DNA of 64,000 nt. Source: Verrucomicrobiota bacterium. Lineage in GTDB: Bacteria; Verrucomicrobiota; Verrucomicrobiia; Verrucomicrobiales; Verrucomicrobiaceae. Location: positions 1 through 64,000 of the forward strand of contig JAFLEI010000010.1 of assembly GCA_017301975.1 (NCBI GenBank). The letters run 5' to 3'. A program made the position numbers and the translations under genes. Below are positions 9,166 to 17,250 of this stretch, piece by piece (positions within the stretch are counted from its first letter, which is position 1; every line of letters starts with the position of its first letter). The notes below the pieces were generated by a model. That model worked only from the letters and a program-made list of their open reading frames with translations. It made no database searches and had not been told where the DNA came from.

Positions 9166-9256
9166 ACCGCTACGCGGTTCCACTGGAATTATTGGTTCGC
9201 CCCATGGGGTCCGTGGGTTGGCACCCACGGCTACGGTTGTGCCAGCGCTCCGCGCT
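9166..9256. repeat. REP-like cluster of four short perfect hairpins
   Basis: Four consecutive palindromes can be read directly: ACCGC-TAC-GCGGT (9166-9178), CCCCATGGGG (9200-9209), CCGTGGGT-TGGC-ACCCACGG (9211-9230) and AGCGC-TCC-GCGCT (9244-9256). The third is followed by GGCTAC. The density and regular spacing suggest a dispersed intergenic repeat of REP/BIME style rather than a single terminator, since no T-run follows any stem. Confidence 0.55.
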
Positions 9257-9483
9257 TCCGAGCCTGCCATAAGATGGCTTTGGGTGAGACAACGAATTCC
9301 CCAATGGATTTTCGAAAAGATTGCATGGGAATGTTCGGCGGAGGCAGGAGGCCCGCCTTCCAACCATTCGCACAATGAATGATCATGCGTCCTGGGTTAA
9401 CACGTCAACGGCGAGAGATGGAATTCGAGGAGGTGATTTCTCCCTGCTGATCGGCCAGGCGCGCGACAAGCCATGAGCGGAGT

Positions 9484-9522
9484 CAAAAAAAGCGCCGCGC
9501 CAGGTGTGAACCGGACGCGGCG
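9484..9522 (-). terminator. Rho-independent terminator of the SWIB gene
   Basis: On the minus strand, starting 20 bases after the SWIB stop codon, a GC-rich stem (CGCCGCG pairing with CGCGGCG, with an inner CCGG/CCTGG arm) is followed by GCTTTTTTTGAC. The stem has one internal mismatch zone. Confidence 0.7.
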
Positions 9523-9541
9523 TGAGGAATGCAGGATTGAA

Positions 9542-9904
9542 TCAGGCGCTGATGTGATTGGAGACCAGCTTGGTCATCTCAAACATCGTCACAGTCTTCT
9601 TGCCGCCGAACACCGCCTTCAATGCGTCATCGGCATTGATGTTGCGCTTGTTCTTGGCGTCCTGGAGACCATTCTTTTTGATGTAGTCCCACAGCTTCTT
9701 GGTGATCTGACCACGAGGAGCGGGCTTGGTTCCGACGACGGCACCGAGGACGGCGTCAGGCTGCACCGGCTTCATGAGAGCAGGATTGGGTTTCCGTTTG
9801 GCGGCCTTCTTGGCTGCCGGGGCTTTTTTGACAGCTTTCTTGGCTGCCGGTGCTTTGGCAGCCTTCTTGGCTGCTGGTTTTGCTTTGGTTGCTTTCTTGG
9901 CCAT
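9542..9904 (-). CDS. SWIB/MDM2 domain protein with histone-H1-like Lys/Ala-rich tail
   Basis: The protein has 120 residues. Residues 1-37 consist of repeated AKKA/PAAKKA units rich in lysine, alanine and proline, like the C-terminal tail of eukaryotic histone H1 and bacterial H1-like proteins. Residues about 40-118 form a SWIB domain, recognisable from RGQITKKLWDYIKKNGLQD and the following NINADDALKAVFGGK and TMFEMTKLVSNHI. Similar proteins occur in Chlamydiae and Verrucomicrobia and are thought to bind and compact DNA; a chromatin-like role is inferred. It is a single-gene unit with its own terminator. Confidence 0.9.
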   Translation of the reverse strand: MAKKATKAKPAAKKAAKAPAAKKAVKKAPAAKKAAKRKPNPALMKPVQPDAVLGAVVGTKPAPRGQITKKLWDYIKKNGLQDAKNKRNINADDALKAVFGGKKTVTMFEMTKLVSNHISA

Positions 9905-10174
9905 AGTGTTGTTGGCGGCTGTTGCCGTAGGAGCAGGTTATGAGAGCGCCCTGCGGAGCGTCAACGCAAATTTCATCAATATTTGAGGTTGTTTCCCTGC
10001 GTACAGCCACTTCGCGCCCTACGCAACAGCGGCTTCCAAGACCGTGCGAGGCGCCCTTTTTCGATGCGCCGCCCGCGCCTGAACGACACAGGACACGAAG
10101 GGCGGACACACCAGCCTAATGATGTGAAGAAGCACCAACAACCATATGCTACCACGATGCAACCTGCGAGCAGG

Positions 10175-10852
10175 CTAAACCTTTGCGCGGCTTTCCACCC
10201 ACTGCACGGCGTAGCGCACGAGGGCGGCGCCGTCTGTCATGCCGAGCTTTTCCTTGATGTGGGCGCGATGGGCTTCGACGGTTCTGGCGCTGATGCTGAG
10301 CTGCGCGGCGATGATCTTGGTGGCGACACCATTGCCGATGAGCGCCAGGATTTCGAGCTCGCGATCCGTGAGGGCGTCCATGCCCGTGGCCTTGGAACGT
10401 GCTGCGCCGGTGACCTGCTCAAGCATGCGTGCGTTGAGGGATTCACTGACGTAAAGACCACCGGTGAGGACTTTATGAATGGCGGTGACGAGGTGATCCG
10501 CCGCCGCCTCCTTCATGACGTAGCCACGGGCGCCGGCACGCAACGCGCGCTCGCCATAAAGTGTCTCATCATGCATGGAGAGGACGATGCACTGGGTGGA
10601 AGGATGCATGGCGCGGATGTCCTTGACGACTTCAAGGCCGTTCTTGTCCGGCAGGGTGAGATCAACCACGGCGAGATCGGGCCTGAGCTTTCCCACGACT
10701 TCGAGGCCTTCACGGGCGGAGCCGGCTTCGCCGATGACATCAAGTCCGTCCTCAGCACGGATCAACTGCGCGAGGCCGTGGCGCATGATCGGGTGATCGT
10801 CGATGAGGACGATGCGCTTCACGGATTTTTCACTGGTGCGGGAACGCTGCAT
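10175..10852 (-). CDS. NarL/LuxR-family response regulator
   Basis: This 225-residue two-domain protein has a receiver domain at about residues 11-130 with acidic residues D18-D19, the phosphoacceptor D64 in VVDLTLPDKNG, and the switch lysine in GYVMKEA. The DNA-binding domain at about 160-220 begins LTDRELEILALIGNG and contains the LuxR recognition helix ISARTVEAHRAHI. Its start overlaps the end of the histidine kinase gene by 34 bp. It is therefore the cognate regulator of that kinase in the Usp-kinase-regulator operon. Target genes are unknown. Confidence 0.93.
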   Translation of the reverse strand: MQRSRTSEKSVKRIVLIDDHPIMRHGLAQLIRAEDGLDVIGEAGSAREGLEVVGKLRPDLAVVDLTLPDKNGLEVVKDIRAMHPSTQCIVLSMHDETLYGERALRAGARGYVMKEAAADHLVTAIHKVLTGGLYVSESLNARMLEQVTGAARSKATGMDALTDRELEILALIGNGVATKIIAAQLSISARTVEAHRAHIKEKLGMTDGAALVRYAVQWVESRAKV

Positions 10853-11886
10853 GTGACCTGGGTGCCGCCGCCATGACGGGGCTCGATTTTGAGAGTGCCC
10901 CCCAACATTTGAGCGCGATGGCTCATGGTCAAGAGCCCCATTCCAGTTCCTTTGGCGGGAGAGTCGGGAATGCCAATGCCATTGTCGCGAACGGTGAGGA
11001 CGATATTGCCGCTCTGACGGGCGAGGTGAATGTCGATCCGTCCGGCCTGGCCATGCTTCACCGCATTGGACACGGCCTCCTGTGCGACGCGGAAAAGCTG
11101 CACGGACAATTTGTTGTCGTAAACCTGCACGGGATTGTCATAGCGGAAATCACAAGCGACCTCAAAGGCGCGGGCGGTGCTTTCGGCGAACTCCTCCAGC
11201 GCGGCCATGAGACCGCCGGAGTCGATGACGACGGGCATGAGGCCGCGTGACATTTCACGCGCGCGTGTGCCCGCCTTGCTGATGAGCTGGACGATTTCTT
11301 CGAGGCTACGGGCCTCGGCGCTGCCGGCCCGGGTGAGTTTTTTCTGGGCCACCTTGGCGAGGCAGCCGATGGCGGCGAGCTGCTGGCAGAGATCATCGTG
11401 AATGTCCTGGCCGATGCGAGCCTGCTCCTCCTCGCTGATGTGGAGCAGCTTGTCCTCAAGCGCCTTGCGTTCGGTGAGGTCACGGATGATGCCGGTGAAA
11501 ATGCGACGCCCGCTGGGCAGCACGGCTTCACCGACGGAGAGATCGATGGGAAAGACGGAGCCGTCTTTGCGCTGCCCGACGACTTCACGGCCGATGCCGA
11601 TGACGCGCTTCACCCCCGACTCGAGGTAGTTCCGCACGTAACCGTCATGGCGATCACGATAGGGCTGGGGCATGAGCATGCTGATGTTTCGGCCGATGAT
11701 CTCCGCGCGCTGGTAGCCAAAGAGGCGCTCGGTGGCGGTGTTGGCGGTTTCGATGATGCAACTGGCATTGATGGTGATGATCGCGTTGACGGCGGTCTCA
11801 ACGATGGCGCTGGAGATTTGCTCGCTGGCCTGCAGCGCCGCCTGGAGCTGGGCAATGCTGGGTTCTTCAGGCGGAGGTCTCTTCAT
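10819..11886 (-). CDS. Soluble PAS-domain sensor histidine kinase (HisKA_3 type)
   Basis: This protein has 355 residues from the ATG at 11886. A longer frame reaches upstream to 12132 but would lie over the universal stress protein gene, so the shorter form is chosen; it leaves 13 bp between the two. A PAS domain (about 20-140) ends in TGIIRDLTERK. The dimerisation/phosphoacceptor region has IGQDIHDDLCQQL with His163, typical of NarX/DegS-type kinases that pair with NarL-type regulators. The ATPase domain carries DNGIGIP and a GTGMGL motif. No membrane helix is present, so it senses a cytoplasmic signal, perhaps redox or a ligand bound by the PAS domain. Confidence 0.9.
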   Translation of the reverse strand: MKRPPPEEPSIAQLQAALQASEQISSAIVETAVNAIITINASCIIETANTATERLFGYQRAEIIGRNISMLMPQPYRDRHDGYVRNYLESGVKRVIGIGREVVGQRKDGSVFPIDLSVGEAVLPSGRRIFTGIIRDLTERKALEDKLLHISEEEQARIGQDIHDDLCQQLAAIGCLAKVAQKKLTRAGSAEARSLEEIVQLISKAGTRAREMSRGLMPVVIDSGGLMAALEEFAESTARAFEVACDFRYDNPVQVYDNKLSVQLFRVAQEAVSNAVKHGQAGRIDIHLARQSGNIVLTVRDNGIGIPDSPAKGTGMGLLTMSHRAQMLGGTLKIEPRHGGGTQVTCSVPAPVKNP

Positions 11887-11899
11887 GAAAGGGAAACTT

Positions 11900-12805
11900 T
11901 CAATCAGGAGCGATGACGAAGCCGTCCGGTTTGACGGCGAGGATCGAGCAAGGCGCATGCTGAACGATTTTTTCCGCCGTGGTGCCGATGAGCATCTCGC
12001 GCAGGCCGGTTTTGCCATTGGTGCCCAAGACCACGAGGGTGGCGTGCACGCTGCTGACGTGATCGAGAATGGCTTCGCGGATGTTGACCCGCTCCGTGAC
12101 GTGCTGAGCGACGGCGACGGTGCCTGCATCATGAGTCAGCGGGGCGAGGAAGGCGGCCATCTCCTTGCGCCAGTTTGCCACGGCCTCGGGATCGTAAGTG
12201 GCGGGGAGCGAAGGGGCGAACCCGCCGTAATCGAGGGACATGGCGAGAGCGCTTTGATAGACGTGCAGGCAGTCGAGGGAGCCGCCGTCCTGCTGGGCGA
12301 TGTGGAGGGCGCACTGAACCGCCTTGGCGGAGTTTTCCGAAAAATCGACGCAGGCGACGATCTGCTTGAAGGGGCCCTGGGCATCTTCGCGCACGACGAG
12401 GACATCGACGGGGGCTTTGCGAACGCACTTGGCGGTGATGACGCCGATGCGGTGAGGCTCATTGCGAGAGCCTTTGGCGCCCATGACGAGGAGATCGGCG
12501 CCGTGGGCACGGCAGGCTTCGACGAGTTCGTTGAACGGATTGCCGATGCGAACCTCTGCGTTCACCCCGGCCCCCACTTCGGCATCATCCACAAACTTTT
12601 TGAGACGCTCCACCCATTCGGCACGGATGGTGGCCTGATCGGCGGAGAGAGCGTTTTTGAGTTCATGGACCAGAAACTCATCCATGACGTGCACGGCGGT
12701 GAGGGTGGCCCCGTCAAGCGAGGCGCGATGCACGGCCTCCCGGAGCGCAATGCGACAGGAGGAGGTGAAGTCGATGGCGGCGATGACGTGATGAAGCTTT
12801 TTCAT
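11900..12805 (-). CDS. Tandem universal stress protein (two UspA domains)
   Basis: The protein has 301 residues with two UspA domains. The first is about residues 1-143, with MGAKGS and a C-terminal VDVLVVRE strand. The second is about 145-298, with the ATP-binding type motif GTNGKTGLREMLIGTTAEKI and CSILAVKPDG. The Gx2Gx9G(S/T) pattern of ATP-binding Usps is clear in the second half and altered in the first. It is the first gene of an operon with the PAS kinase and response regulator, suggesting a stress-responsive regulatory unit. Confidence 0.92.
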   Translation of the reverse strand: MKKLHHVIAAIDFTSSCRIALREAVHRASLDGATLTAVHVMDEFLVHELKNALSADQATIRAEWVERLKKFVDDAEVGAGVNAEVRIGNPFNELVEACRAHGADLLVMGAKGSRNEPHRIGVITAKCVRKAPVDVLVVREDAQGPFKQIVACVDFSENSAKAVQCALHIAQQDGGSLDCLHVYQSALAMSLDYGGFAPSLPATYDPEAVANWRKEMAAFLAPLTHDAGTVAVAQHVTERVNIREAILDHVSSVHATLVVLGTNGKTGLREMLIGTTAEKIVQHAPCSILAVKPDGFVIAPD

Positions 12806-12895
12806 GGTAGTGTGTGCTTTGAAGTTATTTCACCATAGCCGCCGGGGAAAGGCAATGCCGCGCCGTGATTGCGGCGTAGTGGGCGGAGCTTGCGC

Positions 12896-13354
12896 CTAGA
12901 GTCCGGCCTCCTCCTGGGCCTGCTCGACGGCGGCCTCAAGGGTCCAGAGGGTCTTATCGAAGCTCTTCTGGCGTGCGCGGAACTGGGCTTCGTCGGTGAT
13001 GGCGGTGAGGGTTTCCAGCTCCTTGACGGCAAAGGCGTGGTGCTGCTCAAGGGCGGCGACGCGTGTTTTAAAATAATCGCGACCTCCTTGATCCTTGAGA
13101 ACATCGATATCCGCCTTCCAGCGAGTGAGGGCCGTGCCTGCCTGCTGGAGATATTCTTCGCGGCTGGTGGTGAGATGGTCTTTGGCTTTTTTAAACCACT
13201 CGCGGCCTTTGACCTCGCTTTGCTCCTTCACCTTGGAGAATTCGTTTTTCAGCTTTTCCGCCGCACGGCGGAGCTGGTCGTTGAGGCTGTCTTCAGCGTG
13301 AAGAGAATGAAGGCAAAGGCTGAGGGCGAGGCAGGTGAGAAGGGCGTTTTTCAT
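12896..13354 (-). CDS. Secreted helical protein of unknown function
   Basis: The protein has 152 residues from the ATG at 13354, which gives a good signal peptide (MKNALLTCLALSLCLHSLHA) cut before EDSLN. The mature part is highly charged and predicted to be almost all helix, probably coiled coil, with heptad-like spacing of Leu, Ala and Phe. No catalytic motif or known family was recognised. An upstream in-frame start at 13390 would add 12 residues without signal-peptide character. It is divergent from the beta-propeller protein, with starts 92 bp apart, so the two may share a control region. Confidence 0.7.
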   Translation of the reverse strand: MKNALLTCLALSLCLHSLHAEDSLNDQLRRAAEKLKNEFSKVKEQSEVKGREWFKKAKDHLTTSREEYLQQAGTALTRWKADIDVLKDQGGRDYFKTRVAALEQHHAFAVKELETLTAITDEAQFRARQKSFDKTLWTLEAAVEQAQEEAGL

Positions 13355-13446
13355 GATCGTCGAGGGATACGGCTGGATGCCGCCAACCATGCATGCTCTT
13401 TTCCCGGGCGAAAGAATTTCCCGCCAGCGCCGTCAACTTCACGCCC

Positions 13447-14757
13447 ATGATCCGCACGCCCGCCCTCACCGCCCTCTCCCTTTCCCTGCTGACCGTTCTT
13501 TCGAGCGCCCAGCCCGCCACAACGCCCGTTTTCTGGCCTGCGAAGGGCGGACCGACGCAGGACAACACGGTGCCCAAGGCTGATGTGGCGCGCATTCCTC
13601 TGGAGTGGGACAGCGCCTCGGGCAAAAACATTGCGTGGCGGACGCCGCTGGAAGGCCAGGGGCATTCCTCGCCGGTGATCGGCGGTGACATGATCTGGTT
13701 TACCTCCGCCACCACGGACGGGACCAAGCAGTTCATCTATGGCATTGACCGTCACAGCGGCAAGATCGTGCATCATCAGGTGGTGTTTGAAAACACGGCG
13801 CCGGAAGATCTGGGGAACCCCGTCAACAATTACGCGGCCCCATCGCCGGTGCTGGAAAAGGATGCGCTGTATGTGCACTTTGGCACCTATGGCACGGCGC
13901 GCATTGATCCGGCGACGGGCAAGAAAGCGTGGGAGCGCCGCGACATCAACGTGAGGCACTTTCGTGGGCCGGGCTCATCGCCAATCATTTATGGCAATCT
14001 CATCATCCTGACCTTTGACGGCATTGACCAGCAGTTCGTGACGGCGCTGGACAAGAAGACGGGCAAGAGCATCTGGAAGACCGCGCGCACGACGGACTAC
14101 GGAGACCTGGACAAAGAAGGGAAGCCGACGCGGGACGGAGACATGCGCAAGGCCTTCCACACACCGGGGGTGTTTGAGATGGGCGGCAAGGAGGTGCTGG
14201 TGTCGATTGGCTCCCGTGCCGCCTTTGGGTATGAGGTGTCCACAGGGAAGGAACTCTGGACGATCCGCCACGGCGGCTTCAATGCGGCGATTCCACCGTT
14301 GCGCTTGGGGGAGATGCTGATCCTGAACACGGGCGCGGAAAGAGCCCATACGATCTGCGTGCGCATAGACGACAAGATGAGCGGAGACATCACGGACAGT
14401 CATGTTTTGTGGGACCGGGAGAAGCGGAATGCCAGTGAGGCCGCCTCAGTGCTGGTGAACGGCACCCTGTACCAGACCACGCGCGGCGGGATCGTGAGTG
14501 CGGTGGACGTCAAGTCTGGCAAGGATCTGTGGGATGACCGGCTGGCGGGCAAGCACGTGGCAGCCCCGCTGGTGCTGGGAGACAAGCTGCTGTTTTGCAA
14601 TGACCGCGGGGAATGCTTTCTGGTGCGCGCCTCGCCGGAAAAGTTTGAAATCGTGGGGCAAAATCAACTCGGAGAGGCAATCACGGCCTCGCCAGCGGTG
14701 GCTGATGGAGCGTTGTTTATTCGCAACAGCGGAGCTTTGTATAAGATCGCCAAATAG
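13447..14757 (+). CDS. Secreted PQQ-like beta-propeller protein
   Basis: This 436-residue protein starts at the ATG at 13447, which gives a signal peptide ending near LSSAQP. The rest contains repeated PQQ-type blades with the characteristic tryptophan-docking pattern (G-x-x-x-W in KTGKSIWK, STGKELWT, KSGKDLWD, ATGKKAWE). Such eight-bladed propellers serve as scaffold or enzyme domains in the periplasm and are very common in Verrucomicrobia and Planctomycetes. No calcium/PQQ active-site signature of alcohol dehydrogenases was seen, so an enzymatic role is not supported. Confidence 0.87.
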   Translation: MIRTPALTALSLSLLTVLSSAQPATTPVFWPAKGGPTQDNTVPKADVARIPLEWDSASGKNIAWRTPLEGQGHSSPVIGGDMIWFTSATTDGTKQFIYGIDRHSGKIVHHQVVFENTAPEDLGNPVNNYAAPSPVLEKDALYVHFGTYGTARIDPATGKKAWERRDINVRHFRGPGSSPIIYGNLIILTFDGIDQQFVTALDKKTGKSIWKTARTTDYGDLDKEGKPTRDGDMRKAFHTPGVFEMGGKEVLVSIGSRAAFGYEVSTGKELWTIRHGGFNAAIPPLRLGEMLILNTGAERAHTICVRIDDKMSGDITDSHVLWDREKRNASEAASVLVNGTLYQTTRGGIVSAVDVKSGKDLWDDRLAGKHVAAPLVLGDKLLFCNDRGECFLVRASPEKFEIVGQNQLGEAITASPAVADGALFIRNSGALYKIAK

Positions 14758-14951
14758 CGGAAGGCGGAGGAAATCTGAGCAAATTCCGCCCCAAGCCACT
14801 GCAATTTGACCATCCCATGTAAATACAACCAAAGAGAGCCAGCTTCATAAAACGTGAGGAGCAGGCTTCTTCTTTCGTTGCGCATGTGGCGTAGGGGAAA
14901 AATCCGCCTGCGTTCACAAAATCGTCGCAAACGGACCAAGGATGTGCTAGG

Positions 14952-15317
14952 ATGAAAGTCCATATGCCTACCACAACACCGACACGTAAGACACGCTTCT
15001 CCCGCCGAGTCCCTGATCATGTCACGGACGAGCTAGTCAATGTCCTCTCAAAGCCGGAGACTTATGAATTCAACACATTGTTTGGATTGGTGTATGACAA
15101 TCTGAAGCTGAAAAACGCCGTGAGCGGCGGGGAAGAAATGCTGCGCCTGCGCTCCTATGAGAAGCTGCAGAATCTAGTGAGCCGCGGCCTCTGCGCCAAG
15201 GTCGGCAAGACCTATCGCGGTCTTGATGGCCTGCGCGCCGCCCACAATGCCGCGATCGCCGCCCGCAGCGCCGCTGTTGTGGCCCGCACCACGGCTGCCG
15301 CCGCCGCCCGGGGCTGA
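14952..15317 (+). CDS. Small basic protein with Ala/Arg-rich tail, function unknown
   Basis: The protein has 121 residues from the ATG at 14952, or 117 from the ATG at 14964. The core (about residues 15-85) is a mixed helical region with SRRVPDHVTDELVNVLSKP and a GEEMLRLRSYEKLQNLVSRG helix that could be a small winged-helix or other nucleic-acid-binding fold. The C-terminal 30 residues are almost only Ala, Arg and Val. Basic character at both ends suggests binding to nucleic acid, but no family is recognised. It is followed by a strong terminator, which supports a genuine single-gene transcript. Confidence 0.6.
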   Translation: MKVHMPTTTPTRKTRFSRRVPDHVTDELVNVLSKPETYEFNTLFGLVYDNLKLKNAVSGGEEMLRLRSYEKLQNLVSRGLCAKVGKTYRGLDGLRAAHNAAIAARSAAVVARTTAAAAARG

Positions 15318-15333
15318 AGCTTCCGCCGATTTT

Positions 15334-15372
15334 GGGCCGCTCTGCCACCGTGCAGGGCGGCCCTTTTTGTTT
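15334..15372 (+). terminator. Rho-independent terminator after the small basic protein
   Basis: GGGCCGC pairs with GCGGCCC, and inner CTGC pairs with GCAG around a 6-nt loop. The stem (15334-15363) is followed directly by TTTTTGTTT, which gives a strong intrinsic terminator separating this gene from nuoA. Confidence 0.85.
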
Positions 15373-15429
15373 CCGGGTTTGTTGACGCTGGGCCGCCTCT
15401 CGCTAACCATTGCGCCGTCATTCACGCCC

Positions 15430-15804
15430 ATGTTTGAGAATTACATCCCAGTCCTGCTCCAGATTGTCATCGCCGGTGGTTTCGCTGTCGTGACGCTGAT
15501 CGCTTCGGCGCTGCTCGGCAAATCCGCCAAGCGCAACACGATCAAAGACTCCGCATATGAGTGCGGCATGCTGCCAGTGGGTGAAAGCCAGCCGCGCTTC
15601 AGCGTGAAGTTTTACATCGTGGCGATGCTCTTCGTGCTCTTCGACATCGAGGTCGTGTTTCTTTATCCTTGGGCGATCATTTACAAGGACTACCTCGCTG
15701 CCATCGGGCCTTCGATCCTCGCTGTTGCCGCAGGATTCGCCGGCATCCTGCTGGTTGCGTTTGGTTATGCCTGGAAGAAGGGCGTGCTGGACTGGAAATC
15801 CTAG
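15430..15804 (+). CDS. nuoA: NADH-quinone oxidoreductase subunit A
   Basis: The protein has 124 residues from the ATG at 15430. Three transmembrane helices are visible, at about residues 8-30, 62-82 and 92-112. The family signature is clear: YECGMLPVG in the loop and RFSVKFYIVAMLFVLFDIEVVFLYPWA across the second helix, including the conserved acidic DIE. NuoA is a small membrane subunit of complex I beside the quinone channel. The next gene is not nuoB and no other nuo gene is in the window, so this subunit is encoded apart from the rest. Confidence 0.93.
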   Translation: MFENYIPVLLQIVIAGGFAVVTLIASALLGKSAKRNTIKDSAYECGMLPVGESQPRFSVKFYIVAMLFVLFDIEVVFLYPWAIIYKDYLAAIGPSILAVAAGFAGILLVAFGYAWKKGVLDWKS

Positions 15805-15844
15805 TTCAGCCTGCCAGCCGCCAAGGAACTTCCTTTCCGCCTCC

Positions 15845-16162
15845 ATGATCGCCTATCTCAGCCTGTTTCAGCTCAAGCCCGAGGTCACGGAGGAAAAACT
15901 GGAGCAGATGATGTCGCAGACGCGCGTGATGCTGCTGCGCGTGCCGGAGGTGCTCACGGTGAAAACGGGAAAGCGCGTCAACCCTTCCGAGCCTTATCCG
16001 TGGTTTGTGTATCTTGAGGTGGAGACGATGGACAAGCTGGCGATCTGCCAGGACGACCCGCATTATTTCAAGTTCCGTGAGGAAGTGCTGAAGCCGAACA
16101 TCTCCGAGCAGGAGAGCACGGCGTTTGAGATGGAGCCGCGCAAGGATGTGAAATACTCCTGA
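15845..16162 (+). CDS. Second Dabb-like small protein
   Basis: The protein has 105 residues from the ATG at 15845. The N-terminal strand MIAYLSLFQLKPEVTEEKLEQMM, the central ETMDKLAICQDDPHYFKFREEV and the alternation of strands and helices match the dimeric Dabb alpha/beta barrel, though less closely than the 8799 gene. Function is unknown. It follows nuoA by 40 bp and converges on the AttH-like gene, whose stop codon lies 7 bp away. Confidence 0.7.
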   Translation: MIAYLSLFQLKPEVTEEKLEQMMSQTRVMLLRVPEVLTVKTGKRVNPSEPYPWFVYLEVETMDKLAICQDDPHYFKFREEVLKPNISEQESTAFEMEPRKDVKYS

Positions 16163-16169
16163 GTGGCGT

Positions 16170-17249
16170 TCACTTGGCTGTGGGGGCAAGATGGCCGGTG
16201 AGATCTCCGGCGTAGCCTGCCAGCTCAAGGAAAGCGCGGCCTGTGGGCTGTCCGTGTGAGTCGAGGACATCGCAGGCACCTTCCCAGTAGGGCAGCTGTG
16301 TGATGCCGCCGTCCTGCTCCTGATCTGCGGCGAGGGGCTTCAGTTCGAATGATTCGTCTTCGAAGCGGAGACGGATGCGGTTTGGATATGCCGCTCCATT
16401 GCGCGGGCTTTTCCAGGTGCCGAGGACTTCCCATGAGAAGGCATCGCTGGCGAGATGGCGGACTTTGCCATCGCGCTCCACGACTGCGAGGGTGGAAGCG
16501 GGGTCTGGAGAGCCGTCCTGCCTGCGCATGCGATAGACCATGATTTCGCGGCCGTCACGCAACTGGAGGGCGGCCCAATCCCAACCCACCTGCCCTGCCT
16601 CCAACTGACTGCTGCTGAACTCGTGATCCATCCATGCCTCGCCGGTCACGGCATGCTCCATAGCACCCAGTTTGACGGTGCCGGTGGTCTTCAAGCGCGG
16701 CCACGTGAGGTAATGGCTGGCGGCTGTTGCGGAAGCGCCTTTGCGGGAGACGCCGTCTTTGCCGAAGATGACCAGAGGTTTGACGGCTTCGAGTTCGAGC
16801 TGCAGGAGAGCCTCGTTGTTTACCGTGGCTGCGATGTGGAGGTGCTGGGTTGATTCATCGAGTTTGAGAGACCAGTTGCCATTGCGCACGGCGAGTGTGG
16901 TCTCTGAAGATGCTGCGTCCCAGCCGGCGCGGTTCAGGCGTTCCTGATGGAGAAAGCGGCCTGTTTTGACATCCAGCAGCGCGGCATGGGCGAGGTGGAG
17001 CTGCAATGTTTTGCCGCCTTCACGACGGGCCTGACGAAAGAACGTGACCTGAAAGCCGAAGCGATGGCCGTCTTTGGCATCGAGATGGCCGGTGACGTAC
17101 CACCATTCGGTGCGGAATTCGGGATGGCTGCCGTGATCGCGTGGGAAGGCGAAGACTTTGCCTGGCTGGGGGAGTGCGAAGCCGTCCGTGGTGGTCTGCG
17201 CAGGCAGCCATGGGGCGAGCAGGAGGAATAAAAAGAGGGTGTACTTCAT
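16170..17249 (-). CDS. AttH-like secreted lipocalin-type protein (CrtC/carotenoid hydratase-like)
   Basis: The protein has 359 residues from the ATG at 17249, with a signal peptide (KYTLFLFLLLAPWLPAQ). The two-lobed lipocalin-like fold of the AttH/CrtC family is shown by HPEFRTEWWYVTGHL and FGFQVTFFRQ in the N-lobe, and by AWMDHEFSSSQ with GWDWAALQLRDGREIMVY in the C-lobe. Genes of this family sit after ABC permease genes in att-type operons. Here the start is 1 bp after the FtsX-type permease stop. It probably acts with the transporter on a lipophilic or secreted substrate; carotenoid hydration is unlikely without carotenoid genes nearby. Confidence 0.85.
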   Translation of the reverse strand: MKYTLFLFLLLAPWLPAQTTTDGFALPQPGKVFAFPRDHGSHPEFRTEWWYVTGHLDAKDGHRFGFQVTFFRQARREGGKTLQLHLAHAALLDVKTGRFLHQERLNRAGWDAASSETTLAVRNGNWSLKLDESTQHLHIAATVNNEALLQLELEAVKPLVIFGKDGVSRKGASATAASHYLTWPRLKTTGTVKLGAMEHAVTGEAWMDHEFSSSQLEAGQVGWDWAALQLRDGREIMVYRMRRQDGSPDPASTLAVVERDGKVRHLASDAFSWEVLGTWKSPRNGAAYPNRIRLRFEDESFELKPLAADQEQDGGITQLPYWEGACDVLDSHGQPTGRAFLELAGYAGDLTGHLAPTAK

Positions 17250-17250
17250 G

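Larger units (their letters stand above)
9096..9541. other. 446-bp non-coding segment with hairpin cluster
   Basis: No convincing coding frame was found here: short frames exist on both strands but share no family features. The content is a run of small palindromes between 9166 and 9256, a GC-rich partial inverted repeat near 9340-9360, and a terminator for the SWIB gene at 9484-9522. Confidence 0.6.
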
